A stretch of DNA of 64,000 nucleotides from an uncultured Acetatifactor sp. (GTDB taxonomy: Bacteria > Bacillota > Clostridia > Lachnospirales > Lachnospiraceae). The stretch's first letter is position 1. Each line of letters starts with the position of its first letter. This document shows positions 8,879 through 17,957 of the stretch, piece after piece. The notes below the pieces were generated by a model, which saw only the letters and a list, made by a program, of their open reading frames with translations, searched no databases and was not told where the DNA came from. A program made the translations under genes and the position numbers. Location of the stretch: NCBI GenBank assembly GCA_944383825.1, contig CALWRA010000001.1, positions 62,001 to 126,000 on the forward strand, in the 5' to 3' direction.

Positions 8879-9891
8879 GTTCCCGCTCTCCTTTCTTCCG
8901 CCAGTATGCTTCTGACATAATCGGCCAGAGCTCCTCTTGTATACTGCTCCGGCTCCTCCGGTATTCTATCGAACCTAGGAAGGATGATTCTGCTTGTCTT
9001 TTCCAAAATTTCTTCATATTGGCACATCCCAAGAAGCTGCTCGTACTGAAGCATTTTGCAGGCCGCAGCCCTGTCATTCTTCGTTAATGTAAAAATTCTC
9101 ATACATTTTTTCATAATGTCAAACAGTCCCTGCATGCTCTCGCTCAGATCCAGAACAATGTATTGGTATTTTCCTGACTCATCTATTTTCTGCAAAAGCC
9201 TCTGCCATTCCTGAGACGTTACTGCCAAAAGATTTTGCCCGGCTTTCACCGGTGGTACATAGTCTAGCTGCCCTCTCTTTCGGATCAAGGTCTCCATTCG
9301 GAGATAAAACTCTTGCCCCTGCGCATTTAGGAAATATAGCAAATCTGCAAGATCCCTAGTCTGCATATCCGGCAGAAGCCCTGTGATCCCGGCATAGTGT
9401 TCAAAGTTTAGATAAAGTGTGGTATACTCCTCCGCCAACATCTGACTCATGGTCAGGGCAAAGGAGGTCTGCAGACATCTTCTCACAGGCGAATAGATTC
9501 CTACAAGCTTTGCTTTGCCTGTTTCAGTCAGCCTCGGAAACGTAATTTCCGCAAACTCCAAATAAGCTTCCAAAAGCTCCTGCAATATGTTTTCCGCCTT
9601 CTGGTATTTATTTACATTCCTGAATTCAGGCCATTTCACCACACCGCTTTCATTCAAGATTACAGTGCAACCCGCCTGTAATTTTGCTAGCTCCTCCGAA
9701 AAAGCTGTTTCTGCCACCACCAGCACGGCGGTTCTGTTTTGTCTTGTTTCTTTGACTATCTCTTCCACACTTGTATAGGTATGCACTTCCCATGGAAGTC
9801 CCTCTCGCTTTTTCAAAAATTCCGTAAAAAGCTGTGCATATTCTTCCTCCGGATCATACAGTCTCAAAACAGATAATTCATAATTCTTCAA
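8860..9891 (-). CDS. tadZ: TadZ/CpaE-like protein with degenerate P-loop
   Basis: 343 residues. An N-terminal receiver-like region is followed from about residue 125 by a ParA/MinD-like fold. Where Walker A should be, the sequence reads YSPVRRCLQTSFAL: the serine/threonine end is kept but the GK pair is LQ, so ATP binding is doubtful. YIVLDLSESMQGL fits the position of a switch II/Walker B strand. TadZ proteins position the pilus machine in the cell. A TTG start at 9891 shares TTGA with the stop of the upstream peptidase gene and has GGAGG six bases before it. Confidence 0.8.
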   Translation of the reverse strand: MKNYELSVLRLYDPEEEYAQLFTEFLKKREGLPWEVHTYTSVEEIVKETRQNRTAVLVVAETAFSEELAKLQAGCTVILNESGVVKWPEFRNVNKYQKAENILQELLEAYLEFAEITFPRLTETGKAKLVGIYSPVRRCLQTSFALTMSQMLAEEYTTLYLNFEHYAGITGLLPDMQTRDLADLLYFLNAQGQEFYLRMETLIRKRGQLDYVPPVKAGQNLLAVTSQEWQRLLQKIDESGKYQYIVLDLSESMQGLFDIMKKCMRIFTLTKNDRAAACKMLQYEQLLGMCQYEEILEKTSRIILPRFDRIPEEPEQYTRGALADYVRSILAEERRAGTWNIQS

Positions 9892-10391
9892 CCGGCACCT
9901 CCCATGCACAGCAAAGCTCCCAGAAAAACCGGACCTGAAAGACAAATTCCAAAAGACCTGTGATTGCCGTTATTTTCCGTATAAAGCTTCCATTTACCGC
10001 TGCGCAGAACAGATAAGGTATAATCTGCCAGGTAAAACAGTCTCTCCTTTGCATTATGCTCCTTTAACATTTTAATCAGGGAAAAAATTGCTGCCACGAG
10101 TAGAGAAAAGAATAAAAAAGAAGGAATTTTTTGAATTGGAAAGTATCCGGCGCAGACACCTAAAAGTTTTACATCTCCTCCTCCAATACAGCCTATTTTG
10201 AATAAAGGATATGTCAGCATTGCAACGGCCGCCGTTGCAGCAAGGCACAAGAATAGTCGTCCGGGATTGGCCCAGATCATCGCCTGTCCCAATCCAAGTG
10301 CAAAAAACAAAAGCAATAGCCAGTTAGGTATTTTATGACGCAGATAGTCGTAAATGCAGGCCATTGTCAGGAATACACATAATGACGCCAA
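9888..10391 (-). CDS. Prepilin peptidase (A24 family)
   Basis: 167 residues, strongly hydrophobic, with the A24 catalytic pair D15 (YDYLRHKIPN) and D73 (GGGDVKL, the classic GxGD). It cleaves prepilin leaders at the cytoplasmic membrane face. No ATG is in frame; TTG at 10391 follows GGGAG by eight bases. This is the first gene of the tad run, and its stop overlaps the tadZ start. The upstream 166 bp (10392-10557) contain two TATAAT-like boxes but no clear full promoter. Confidence 0.88.
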   Translation of the reverse strand: MASLCVFLTMACIYDYLRHKIPNWLLLLFFALGLGQAMIWANPGRLFLCLAATAAVAMLTYPLFKIGCIGGGDVKLLGVCAGYFPIQKIPSFLFFSLLVAAIFSLIKMLKEHNAKERLFYLADYTLSVLRSGKWKLYTENNGNHRSFGICLSGPVFLGALLCMGGAG

Positions 10392-10557
10392 AGCATCGTC
10401 TCCCTTCGTATTATATTTTTATTCTTATGGATAATGCGAGACGAAAGAGTCTCAGTGATACTTTAGAATTTTTTTGATTGATTGTAAGACACATTATAGC
10501 CCCTCTCCTTCTCCTTTGCAATAGGAAAAAAGCAAATAAATAATTTTTGTTAAACTT

Positions 10558-10830
10558 CTACAACATTTGATAAATCCCGATTCCGTAAAGAACCAGAAGC
10601 CCCGGAATTCCAAGTATTCCTGATGTCAAAATTGTAACTATATTGATGCCCACCCCCAGGGAAATCCCCATGGCAGCCAGCATGGAATTAATAAAATAAA
10701 TGGCAATCGTGCCAAGAACGCTGCGCATCACCACATTTAAAAGCCATTCTATTTTTCTGCGCACCGCTCCCATCAGCAGTACCGCAGCACATGTCAAAAC
10801 AATCACCATAGTACCCATATTCTGTTCCAT
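10558..10830 (-). CDS. bofA: BofA-family pro-sigma-K processing inhibitor
   Basis: 90 residues, three hydrophobic segments, ending in a Gly/Pro/Ile-rich stretch (GILGIPGLLVLYGIGI) that is the BofA signature. In Bacillus, BofA holds the SpoIVFB protease inactive until sigma-K is needed, so the gene suggests a spore-forming lineage. It lies near a YaaL-like gene; yaaL and bofA are also neighbours in Bacillus, but here they diverge. The start ATG at 10830 lacks a strong ribosome site. Confidence 0.86.
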   Translation of the reverse strand: MEQNMGTMVIVLTCAAVLLMGAVRRKIEWLLNVVMRSVLGTIAIYFINSMLAAMGISLGVGINIVTILTSGILGIPGLLVLYGIGIYQML

Positions 10831-11054
10831 AGTCGCAATCTCTTTTTTCTTTGCTATAATCTATGTCCTGCATTTTAAAATATTCCTGTACTTTTCTTTC
10901 TGATTATATGTATATCTCCATCCGCTATAACCCCAGTCCGCCCTGATAAATATGCTTTCATTACTTTTCTTTCCATTCTTTCTAGGAATTGGTATATTTT
11001 CCAATTAAGAGGGCTATACTTTTAACAACAAATTTGAAAGGGCTTTGTATCAGC

Positions 11055-11351
11055 ATGAAAATATTTTTCAGTCGCAACTATGATTCCTCTCGTTTAACTG
11101 AGGAAGATCTGACTCCTGTCAGCCTGCGGGAAGCCATGGAAAAAACCCGCGAGGCCTTGGATGTGGCCTATGCGGGTTTCGATAACGCCGTTGATGTGGA
11201 TATGATCGACAGTTACATTTATGAAATTAATTCTCTGCAAAAAAGATATAAACACCTGACTGATCTGGCAGCTTTGGAACCTTCTGCAGAAGCTGAAAGA
11301 TCATGCCAACATTCCCCGATTCGAGCCTTGGTCAGTCATGTTTTCGGTTAA
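11055..11351 (+). CDS. YaaL-like DUF2508 family protein
   Basis: 98 residues from the ATG at 11055 (an upstream extension to 10989 is open but lacks a ribosome site). The central segment ALDVAYAGFDNAVDVDMIDS and YIYEINSLQKRYKHL match the small helical DUF2508 family, function unknown. It is one of the few plus-strand genes here. Its last 51 bp overlap the convergent fliS gene, so at least one of the two C-termini is encoded on overlapping sequence. The 224-bp gap to bofA should contain both divergent promoters. Confidence 0.72.
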   Translation: MKIFFSRNYDSSRLTEEDLTPVSLREAMEKTREALDVAYAGFDNAVDVDMIDSYIYEINSLQKRYKHLTDLAALEPSAEAERSCQHSPIRALVSHVFG

Positions 11352-11777
11352 AGTATTCCTTCCGTAGGTAAGTCCGGCATAGACTGCCTGAGAATTGTTC
11401 ATCAAGGGACCGTTTTCGTTCATGGGCGCAATTTTTTCGTATGCGTCATGCAGAGGGCGGATCACTTTTTCGATCTCCTCCAACGGTTTGGAATCGTATC
11501 TGCCCTCTCCGAAGGCAAGCCTTTTGATGCAAAATAAATAAAGCTGTCTAAGCGAGGGAGCCGGCTCATATTCCAAGTTCAGAGAGCTCAAAAGCTCATT
11601 GAGACATCCTCTTGCCTTGCGGATGGACTCTTTAAAATCTTCCTGGGCATCCGCCTCATGGGCCTGCCTGCCTTCCTCAAGATAATCCAATAGCATCTCA
11701 TATAAAATCACTACAAGCTGTGTGGAATTTGCCTGAGATATTTTCAGCGTATACTGTTGCTTGCGTTCTTTTGTCAT
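11301..11777 (-). CDS. fliS: Flagellar export chaperone FliS
   Basis: 158 residues, all-helical. The start YTLKISQANSTQLVVILYEM and the segment SIRKARGCLNELLSSLNLEYE match the FliS family, which binds the C-terminus of flagellin and keeps it unfolded for export. It follows the flagellin gene by 64 bp on the same strand, the expected order. The final 17 residues overlap the convergent YaaL-like gene and may be a lineage-specific tail. Confidence 0.88.
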   Translation of the reverse strand: MTKERKQQYTLKISQANSTQLVVILYEMLLDYLEEGRQAHEADAQEDFKESIRKARGCLNELLSSLNLEYEPAPSLRQLYLFCIKRLAFGEGRYDSKPLEEIEKVIRPLHDAYEKIAPMNENGPLMNNSQAVYAGLTYGRNTLTENMTDQGSNRGMLA

Positions 11778-11841
11778 TTTTACGCCTCTCTATCCGCTTC
11801 AGCGGAACCAAATTCAACAATACCCGTACCCGCTCCCCGCT

Positions 11842-12993
11842 TTACTGTAGGAGCTGCAGCACCTGAGAAGGTCTCTCGTTCGCCTGGGCGAGCATAGAAG
11901 TTCCGGCCTGAGTCAGAACCTGATAAGTAGTGTAATAGGTCATCTCCTCAGCCATATCAACATCCATAATGCGAGAGTAAGCCGAGGTCATATTTTCTGA
12001 GGTGACGTCAAGACTGTTGACCGTGGATTCCAGTCTGTTCTGATATGCCCCCAGACGTCCTCTTACTTTGGAGACATACTTAATAGCACCATCCAGCCTT
12101 TGAATGCCGTCTACCGCTCCATCAGCCGTAGAAACATCCACATTCTCTATTCCCATGTTCTGCAGGGAGATTGTGGGAATATCCACAGCCAAAATCTGTC
12201 CTTCGTTAGCCCCCACCTGAAGACGCATGGCACCAATTCCCGTAGCGTCAATCATCAGGGCATTTCCCCCCGCCTCGCTAAAGGTTACCGACTGTGCCGT
12301 TCCAAAATTTACTCCGGAGACATCCAGTACCATCTCAAATCCATCCGCCCCCTTGATCGTCACCAGATTATCCTTTGTGGAAACAGTTGCCCCAGCAGGA
12401 AAATCGGTGCCCAGATCTAAGTTGTTGAGGTCCACAAGATAATTTCCTGTCTCCTGACCGTTTACGATTTCCTTGGTAAGGGTAATGCTGGTTATGGTGT
12501 ATTCCTTCACCGTCACATCTTTTGAATAAGAATTCACCTTTACTTCAAGATTGTTTGTATATCCTTTGAAATCAAACTCTCCGTTTAAAAGCGGCTGTCC
12601 GTTGAATTGCGTGGTTTCCGCAATCCGGGTAATCTCCTCTTTAAGCTGCGTAATTTCCTCCTGAATGGTTTGCCGATCCTCATCGGTATTAACGCCGTTG
12701 GCCGCCTTTACCGCCAGCTCGTTCATTCTCTGCAACATTTCACTTACTTCCGCCAAAGCCCCATCTGCAATTTCAATTATGGAAATACCGTCACTGGTAT
12801 TCTGGTTTGCCACAGACAGCCCCTCTATCTGCGCATTCATTCTCTTACCCATAGCCAATCCCGCCGGATTGTCCTTAGCATGGTTAATCTTTAATCCCGA
12901 TGAAAGTCTCTCCAAAGATCTTGCCAGCAGATCCTCACTGTTTGACAGCGCGTTGTTGGATATCATTGCTGATACGTTGTAATTAATTCTCAT
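11842..12993 (-). CDS. fliC: Flagellin
   Basis: 383 residues. The conserved N-terminal D0/D1 region (MRINYNVSAMISNNALS, LERLSSGLKINHAKDNPAGL) and C-terminal D1/D0 region (RLGAYQNRLESTVNSLD, SRIMDVDMAEEMTYYTTYQV, ending QVLQLLQ) are both intact. The variable middle spans about 165-290. It is the filament subunit and implies motility. GAGGTAGCTT precedes the ATG, 14 bp after the DUF6240-like stop, so it is transcribed with that gene. Confidence 0.96.
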   Translation of the reverse strand: MRINYNVSAMISNNALSNSEDLLARSLERLSSGLKINHAKDNPAGLAMGKRMNAQIEGLSVANQNTSDGISIIEIADGALAEVSEMLQRMNELAVKAANGVNTDEDRQTIQEEITQLKEEITRIAETTQFNGQPLLNGEFDFKGYTNNLEVKVNSYSKDVTVKEYTITSITLTKEIVNGQETGNYLVDLNNLDLGTDFPAGATVSTKDNLVTIKGADGFEMVLDVSGVNFGTAQSVTFSEAGGNALMIDATGIGAMRLQVGANEGQILAVDIPTISLQNMGIENVDVSTADGAVDGIQRLDGAIKYVSKVRGRLGAYQNRLESTVNSLDVTSENMTSAYSRIMDVDMAEEMTYYTTYQVLTQAGTSMLAQANERPSQVLQLLQ

Positions 12994-13007
12994 AAGCTAC
13001 CTCTTTT

Positions 13008-15881
13008 CTACTGTCTTACTGCTTCCAAAAAAATCTTTGCCACCCGGTAAAGCTCCCCGTTGTCAGGCCGGCTTTCCGCGGCCCCGGGAGCCGCCTCCCG
13101 ACTTATTAAGGTCTCAGCACCGCCTAATGTACCTTCCCCGAGAGTTATTCCCTCGACCGTCCAGCGCTTTGAAGCTTCACTGGTGAATGTATCGGCAATT
13201 TGCAGCAGTTTCGTAACCTCCGTTTTTTCATTTCCTGAAAGATCTCCAAAGATGGTGCCATCCTTTAATCGGAACCGCGCGGTGATGCCTTCCTCCTGTG
13301 AAAACCGGCAGTCTATGCGGACTCTTCCCGTTTCCTCTTCTCCTCTTTCCACTGTAAGGTGAATACCCGTAAGCTCTTCCCCAATATACATGGATAGAAA
13401 ATATTCCTCCTGCGCGGCAAGGCTTCCTGCCAACGTCAGCCTCTTGTGAGCCAGACGCAGGTTTCTCACATCCAGAAAACTGTCTGTTTCCGTCACAGCT
13501 CTTTCGGCTTCCTTTGCTGCGCGTCCCACCAGATCTTCATACCGGCTGCGGAAGGTATCTTTCTCATCCAGGCTTTCCCAGAGAGCGGATGCTTCCTGTT
13601 CTTCTGCGGATGCTGTTTCCTTTTCAGAGTCCTCTCCCCTATCCTTCCAAATTCCCCGGAAAATCCCCATATCCTTCAGCAACTCCTGTGCCGCCAGAAG
13701 ATTCCCGGCACTGGGAGTAATCTGTCCTCTCTGCAGCAATGCATAGCATTCCTGATCTGATATCACAGCCTGGCGAAGCCGGCTAAGCTCCTGACTCCTG
13801 TAGGACTCCGAAGCCTCCTCACTATATGCCGCTTCCGTCAGTGCATTTTCGGCATTTTTCACGAAAGCTCGCTCAATCTGATGGGAAATACTTTCTCCGC
13901 GGTGCAGAAGCTCCGAAATTGTGCCCAGCTCATCCGTAACACGCACATCCATATGTTTGAATCTTCCAGTTCTCACCGCCGACAAAAGATTGTTCAGGTG
14001 AAGCTGCGCCTGGCTGTTCACAAGAGCCCCTATTACTGCGCCATCTGATTTCTCTATCTGGCGCAGCAGACGGTAAATTCCGATATAGGTCTCCCGCTCC
14101 TCAGGTGTGATGGATTTATTTTGTTCCAATCCATAAAGAAAACGGCTGTAGCTTTCCGCACTTTCCTGGAATTCTTCAGGAAGTTCCGCAAAATACTGGT
14201 CCAGTTCCTGGAGAGTCCTTTCCAAAGGATTTACTCCATCTCTGATCATACGTAATGTGACCGCAGGGGTCATCTTCTCCATAAGAGACTGTACCTGAGC
14301 ATCCGCAGCCTTCACCAGCTCAATTCCGCTTTGAGTGATTTCCATGCTGTTATAGCCGAGAATCCGGACAGCTCTCCTGTTCTCCGCAGAAGTTTCAAGC
14401 ATCATATCCTCTAAAATAGCGTCCACATTGGCAAAAGCCTTGCTGATGCTGTCCCCCAGATCCCTTCTGGGAGAGGTCATCAGTGCCTCATAGCTTTCGC
14501 CAGCCTTCACGTATGCCTCTTTCAGAGCGCTGCCCTGCTTGTAAAACTCCGTCAGGCTTCCCGCCCCTTCGGAAACGCTCCAGGGACCCAGAATCCGGGC
14601 AGGCAGTCCCGGCAGCTGTGCAAGAATTCTGCTGCTTTCCTGATAAGACCGGTATTTTTCAACTGCCTGTGCATCCTTGGGAAAATATTGTGCGGCAAGC
14701 TTCTGCTCCGCTTCCTTAAGAGCCTCAACAAGCTCCTCCATTGGCGCCGTATCTATGGAAAATCCACTTTTCAGCAATTTTACATTCACTTCCGCCGTCA
14801 TTCGCAGGCGAATTTCCTCCAGCTGCCTCCTGGCGGCAACACTCTCAGCTCCCTGAGGAAGATCCAGATTCTGATAGTAAGACAGAATATCCGCCGCCCT
14901 TTGATAAATATTGTCCCTTTTCTCCAAATTAGCACGGAAAGGTTCCTTTCCATCTGCAACTGCATTGGCCGCCGCCGCCGCAAAATCTTCTTCCGCCATC
15001 GGCAGCCGGAGCTCCTGTATGGCGTTCAGTCTCTTCAGATTCTCCTCTGTAAGAGGCAGGCCGTTTTCCAAAAGCCACTGTCCCATTTTTCTGCCGTCTG
15101 CGTCCGGCCTAAGTCCGGCTTTTTCCACCACCCTGTCTATCTGCTCCTCAAGACCTTGGGTCTCGCCGCCCTTTGCGCTTTCCGCATAATACCCTTTGAT
15201 TTCCTCCGCGTAATACTTCGGAGCTCTGTTTCCCCCGGTCTGTCCCAATGAAGCTTCTTTGCCCCGCGCGCCGCTGCTCTGAGCCAGATAAATGTTCCAA
15301 ATCTCCGGCTCCATGCCGTTGTCCACAAGATACCTTTCGGCGCCTTCTCCCATTTGTGTAAGCTGAGAAGCCATTTCCCAAGCTTTCTTGACTCCTTCTA
15401 TATTTTCAGGCGTCAAAGGCACATCCGCCTCCCGAAAGCTTTGGGTGATTGCTCTGGCCAGACTGTCGCTGCCCAGCGCCGCCGACAAAGTACTCAAGTC
15501 CAGATCATCCGTATAGCCCACGATATTCTGGCCAGATCTGGCAAGCTCCGCCTTGATCTTATCCAAGATCGTCACTGCCTCTTCCGGGTCCAGGCTTTCA
15601 AAATGAAAGCCCTCCTCTTCCAGTTTTGCATAATCTTCTTCCGACATGGTATGCGACATGAGCGTCATATAATCCTGCTGCACGGAAATATCCTTGTTTT
15701 CAGCATCCTGACGGATCTCCGCCCAGGACTTTTTGGAAGCATTCCCAAGCACCATATCTGTATCCGGTGCAAAAAAAGTCTCATAGGCCGCTCCTGCCTT
15801 TTCCATAGGAACGGCGCCAAACCTCTGAGTCTGTTTTGCCGGCGTCTGCTCTGGCGCCGTTGTCTGAAATGTAATCTTCAC
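13008..15881 (-). CDS. Large DUF6240-like protein of the flagellin operon
   Basis: 957 residues from a GTG at 15881, chosen because GGGAG lies nine bases upstream and a sigma-28-like promoter lies inside the longer open frame (to a TTG at 16022). It is mostly helical, soluble and acidic, with repeated segments like GLRPDADGRKMGQWLLENGL. From memory it resembles DUF6240, found near flagellar genes in Lachnospiraceae. The last 130 residues (ELTGIHLTVERGEEETGRVR, ARFRLKDGTIFGDLSGNE) loosely recall the C-terminal domain of hook-length protein FliK; this is a hypothesis. It is directly followed by flagellin and fliS. Confidence 0.62.
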   Translation of the reverse strand: MKITFQTTAPEQTPAKQTQRFGAVPMEKAGAAYETFFAPDTDMVLGNASKKSWAEIRQDAENKDISVQQDYMTLMSHTMSEEDYAKLEEEGFHFESLDPEEAVTILDKIKAELARSGQNIVGYTDDLDLSTLSAALGSDSLARAITQSFREADVPLTPENIEGVKKAWEMASQLTQMGEGAERYLVDNGMEPEIWNIYLAQSSGARGKEASLGQTGGNRAPKYYAEEIKGYYAESAKGGETQGLEEQIDRVVEKAGLRPDADGRKMGQWLLENGLPLTEENLKRLNAIQELRLPMAEEDFAAAAANAVADGKEPFRANLEKRDNIYQRAADILSYYQNLDLPQGAESVAARRQLEEIRLRMTAEVNVKLLKSGFSIDTAPMEELVEALKEAEQKLAAQYFPKDAQAVEKYRSYQESSRILAQLPGLPARILGPWSVSEGAGSLTEFYKQGSALKEAYVKAGESYEALMTSPRRDLGDSISKAFANVDAILEDMMLETSAENRRAVRILGYNSMEITQSGIELVKAADAQVQSLMEKMTPAVTLRMIRDGVNPLERTLQELDQYFAELPEEFQESAESYSRFLYGLEQNKSITPEERETYIGIYRLLRQIEKSDGAVIGALVNSQAQLHLNNLLSAVRTGRFKHMDVRVTDELGTISELLHRGESISHQIERAFVKNAENALTEAAYSEEASESYRSQELSRLRQAVISDQECYALLQRGQITPSAGNLLAAQELLKDMGIFRGIWKDRGEDSEKETASAEEQEASALWESLDEKDTFRSRYEDLVGRAAKEAERAVTETDSFLDVRNLRLAHKRLTLAGSLAAQEEYFLSMYIGEELTGIHLTVERGEEETGRVRIDCRFSQEEGITARFRLKDGTIFGDLSGNEKTEVTKLLQIADTFTSEASKRWTVEGITLGEGTLGGAETLISREAAPGAAESRPDNGELYRVAKIFLEAVRQ

Positions 15882-15960
15882 CTGTTTCGTCTCCCTGATT
15901 GTCCGGTTTTTCACAGCTCTCAGGCATCTCTCCTGAGGGCGTCTCTCTTCGTTATCATTT

Positions 15961-15988
15961 ATTTCGGTACAAACATCGGGATTCTTTA
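15961..15988 (-). promoter_or_regulatory. Possible sigma-28 (flagellar) promoter
   Basis: On the minus strand TAAAGAAT (15988-15981) is followed 17 nt after TAAA by CCGAAAT (15967-15961). The sigma-28/sigma-D consensus is TAAA-N15/16-CCGATAT, so the match is good but the spacer is one longer. It lies about 75 nt before the GTG at 15881 and would drive the DUF6240-like/flagellin/fliS operon. Confidence 0.42.
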
Positions 15989-16040
15989 CCCCATTATTCT
16001 CTACTTGTGAGGAAGAAATCAAAGCGGCAGAAAGTATTGG

Positions 16041-17945
16041 TCAAAACACAAATATTGCCGCCCCATAGGGAGGCAGATCGAAGCAGATAGAATAATCCTG
16101 ATAATGAAAAGACTTTTTCCTGGCCATAATTTCTTTAGGAATTTCATTCCCCCATCCGCCAAACCTTTCTTCATCGCTGTTCAGCAGCAAACGATATTTC
16201 TTTTTTCTGGGAACTCCCACTACGTAATTTTCACGCTTTACGGGAGTCATGTTCAGCACAAACAAAAGATTTCTGGTTTCGGAAGAGGACCTGCGCACAA
16301 AGGCGTATGTGCTGTGCTCCTCATCATCTGCATTCATCCATTCAAATCCCTCCCAGCGATTATCTATTTCATGCATGGCCGGATATTTGCGATATAGCAA
16401 AAGCAGCTCTTTCATAAATTCATGTATGCCTTTATTATACTTTTCCTGCAAAAGATACCAGTCCAGCTCTCTTTCCTCGCTCCATTCCCTCTCCTGGCCG
16501 AAGTCCTGACCCATAAACAGAAGCTTCTTGCCGCAATGTCCGAACATATAAGCGTAGCCCACTCTGAGATTTGCATATTTGTCCGCCGTATACCCAGGCA
16601 TTTTATTGACCATGGAGCACTTCAGATGAACGACCTCATCATGTGAAAGGGGAAGAATATAATTCTCACTGTCATTATAGCTCATAGCAAAGGTCAGGGC
16701 GTGATGGCAACCCTTCCGGTAAATAGGATCCAGCTTCATATACTCGCAGAAATCGTGCATCCAGCCCATATTCCACTTAAAGGCGAACCCCAGGCCATCT
16801 TCCCCGATCCCACAGGTCACATGGGGCCATGCAGTGGATTCTTCCGCTATCGTCAGAAATCCCGGATAGGTTCCCCTCACTACAGAATTCAGATGCCGGA
16901 AAAATTCAATGGCCTCCAGGTTTTGGTTGCCCCCGTATCGATTGGGAACCCATTGTCCTTCTTTTTTGCCGTAATCCAGATACAGCATGGATGCCACCGC
17001 ATCCACTCTGATTCCATCTATATGAAACTCTCTCAGCCAGAACAATACATTGGCAATCAGAAAATTTTTGACCTCCGGTTTTCCGTAATTGAAAATTTTC
17101 GTGCCCCAGTCCGGATGCTCTCCAAGCCTGGGATCCGGATGCTCATAGACGCACTGTCCGTCAAATTCCGCCAGACCGTGAGCATCCGTCGCAAAATGCG
17201 CAGGCACCCAGTCCAGAATCACTCCCACCCCTGCCTTGTGGAGCTCATTTACAAGATACATAAAATCCTCAGGAGAGCCATAGCGGGAAGTAGGAGCATA
17301 ATAACCGGTGACCTGATAACCCCAGGAGCCGTCGAAGGGATGCTCGGCAATCCCCATTAGCTCAATATGGGTGTATTTCATTTCCTTCAAATATTCCACA
17401 ATCCGCTGGGCAAATTCCCGATAGCTGTAAAACCCCTCCGTTCCATCCGGGTGCTTCATAAAGGAGCCAATATGACATTCGTATATTGCCATAGGCTCTT
17501 TGTTCATATCAAGCGCGTCGCGCCTGCTCATCCATTTTTCATCTTTCCATGCAAAACCGGAAAGGTCAGCGACCACGGAGGCTGTACCCGGACGGCACTC
17601 CGCCAGGTTGGCAAAGGGATCCGACTTGTACAGCTTCCTTCCGTCTCCTGCGGTTATCAGAAACTTATACATTGCACCCTCTTCCGCTCCAGGGACAAAC
17701 AGAGCCCAGATTCCTCCTTCTCCAAGCTTTTCCATTGGATGGGCGTCTTCCTTCCATTGGTTAAAAGTGCCGATCACATGCACCTTGACCGCATTAGGAG
17801 CCCACACAGCAAAGTAAACCCCCTCCACGCCCTCTTCACAGGATAAATGAGCTCCCAGTTTTTTATAAATATCATAATGAGTTCCCTGCCCAAAAAGATA
17901 TTGATCTGCCTCGGAAATAAAAATCCTCTGCTCTGCTTTCGCCAT
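16041..17945 (-). CDS. glgB: 1,4-alpha-glucan branching enzyme
   Basis: 634 residues, normal length for GlgB. An N-terminal CBM48-type module (YFAVWAPNAVKVHVIGTFNQ) precedes the GH13 barrel: YECHIGSFMKHPDG, the nucleophile region DGIRVDAVASMLY, the acid region IAEEST, and PLSHDEVVHLK. The enzyme makes alpha-1,6 branches in glycogen. No other glycogen gene is in the window. GGAGGCGGGG precedes the ATG, 12 bp after the TPR gene. Confidence 0.96.
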   Translation of the reverse strand: MAKAEQRIFISEADQYLFGQGTHYDIYKKLGAHLSCEEGVEGVYFAVWAPNAVKVHVIGTFNQWKEDAHPMEKLGEGGIWALFVPGAEEGAMYKFLITAGDGRKLYKSDPFANLAECRPGTASVVADLSGFAWKDEKWMSRRDALDMNKEPMAIYECHIGSFMKHPDGTEGFYSYREFAQRIVEYLKEMKYTHIELMGIAEHPFDGSWGYQVTGYYAPTSRYGSPEDFMYLVNELHKAGVGVILDWVPAHFATDAHGLAEFDGQCVYEHPDPRLGEHPDWGTKIFNYGKPEVKNFLIANVLFWLREFHIDGIRVDAVASMLYLDYGKKEGQWVPNRYGGNQNLEAIEFFRHLNSVVRGTYPGFLTIAEESTAWPHVTCGIGEDGLGFAFKWNMGWMHDFCEYMKLDPIYRKGCHHALTFAMSYNDSENYILPLSHDEVVHLKCSMVNKMPGYTADKYANLRVGYAYMFGHCGKKLLFMGQDFGQEREWSEERELDWYLLQEKYNKGIHEFMKELLLLYRKYPAMHEIDNRWEGFEWMNADDEEHSTYAFVRRSSSETRNLLFVLNMTPVKRENYVVGVPRKKKYRLLLNSDEERFGGWGNEIPKEIMARKKSFHYQDYSICFDLPPYGAAIFVF

Positions 17946-17957
17946 TCCCCGCCTCCA

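Noticed and set aside
10437-10454. GAGAC-GAAAGA-GTCTC hairpin upstream of the tad operon
   Set aside because: Only five pairs and no T tract, so neither terminator nor riboswitch can be supported.
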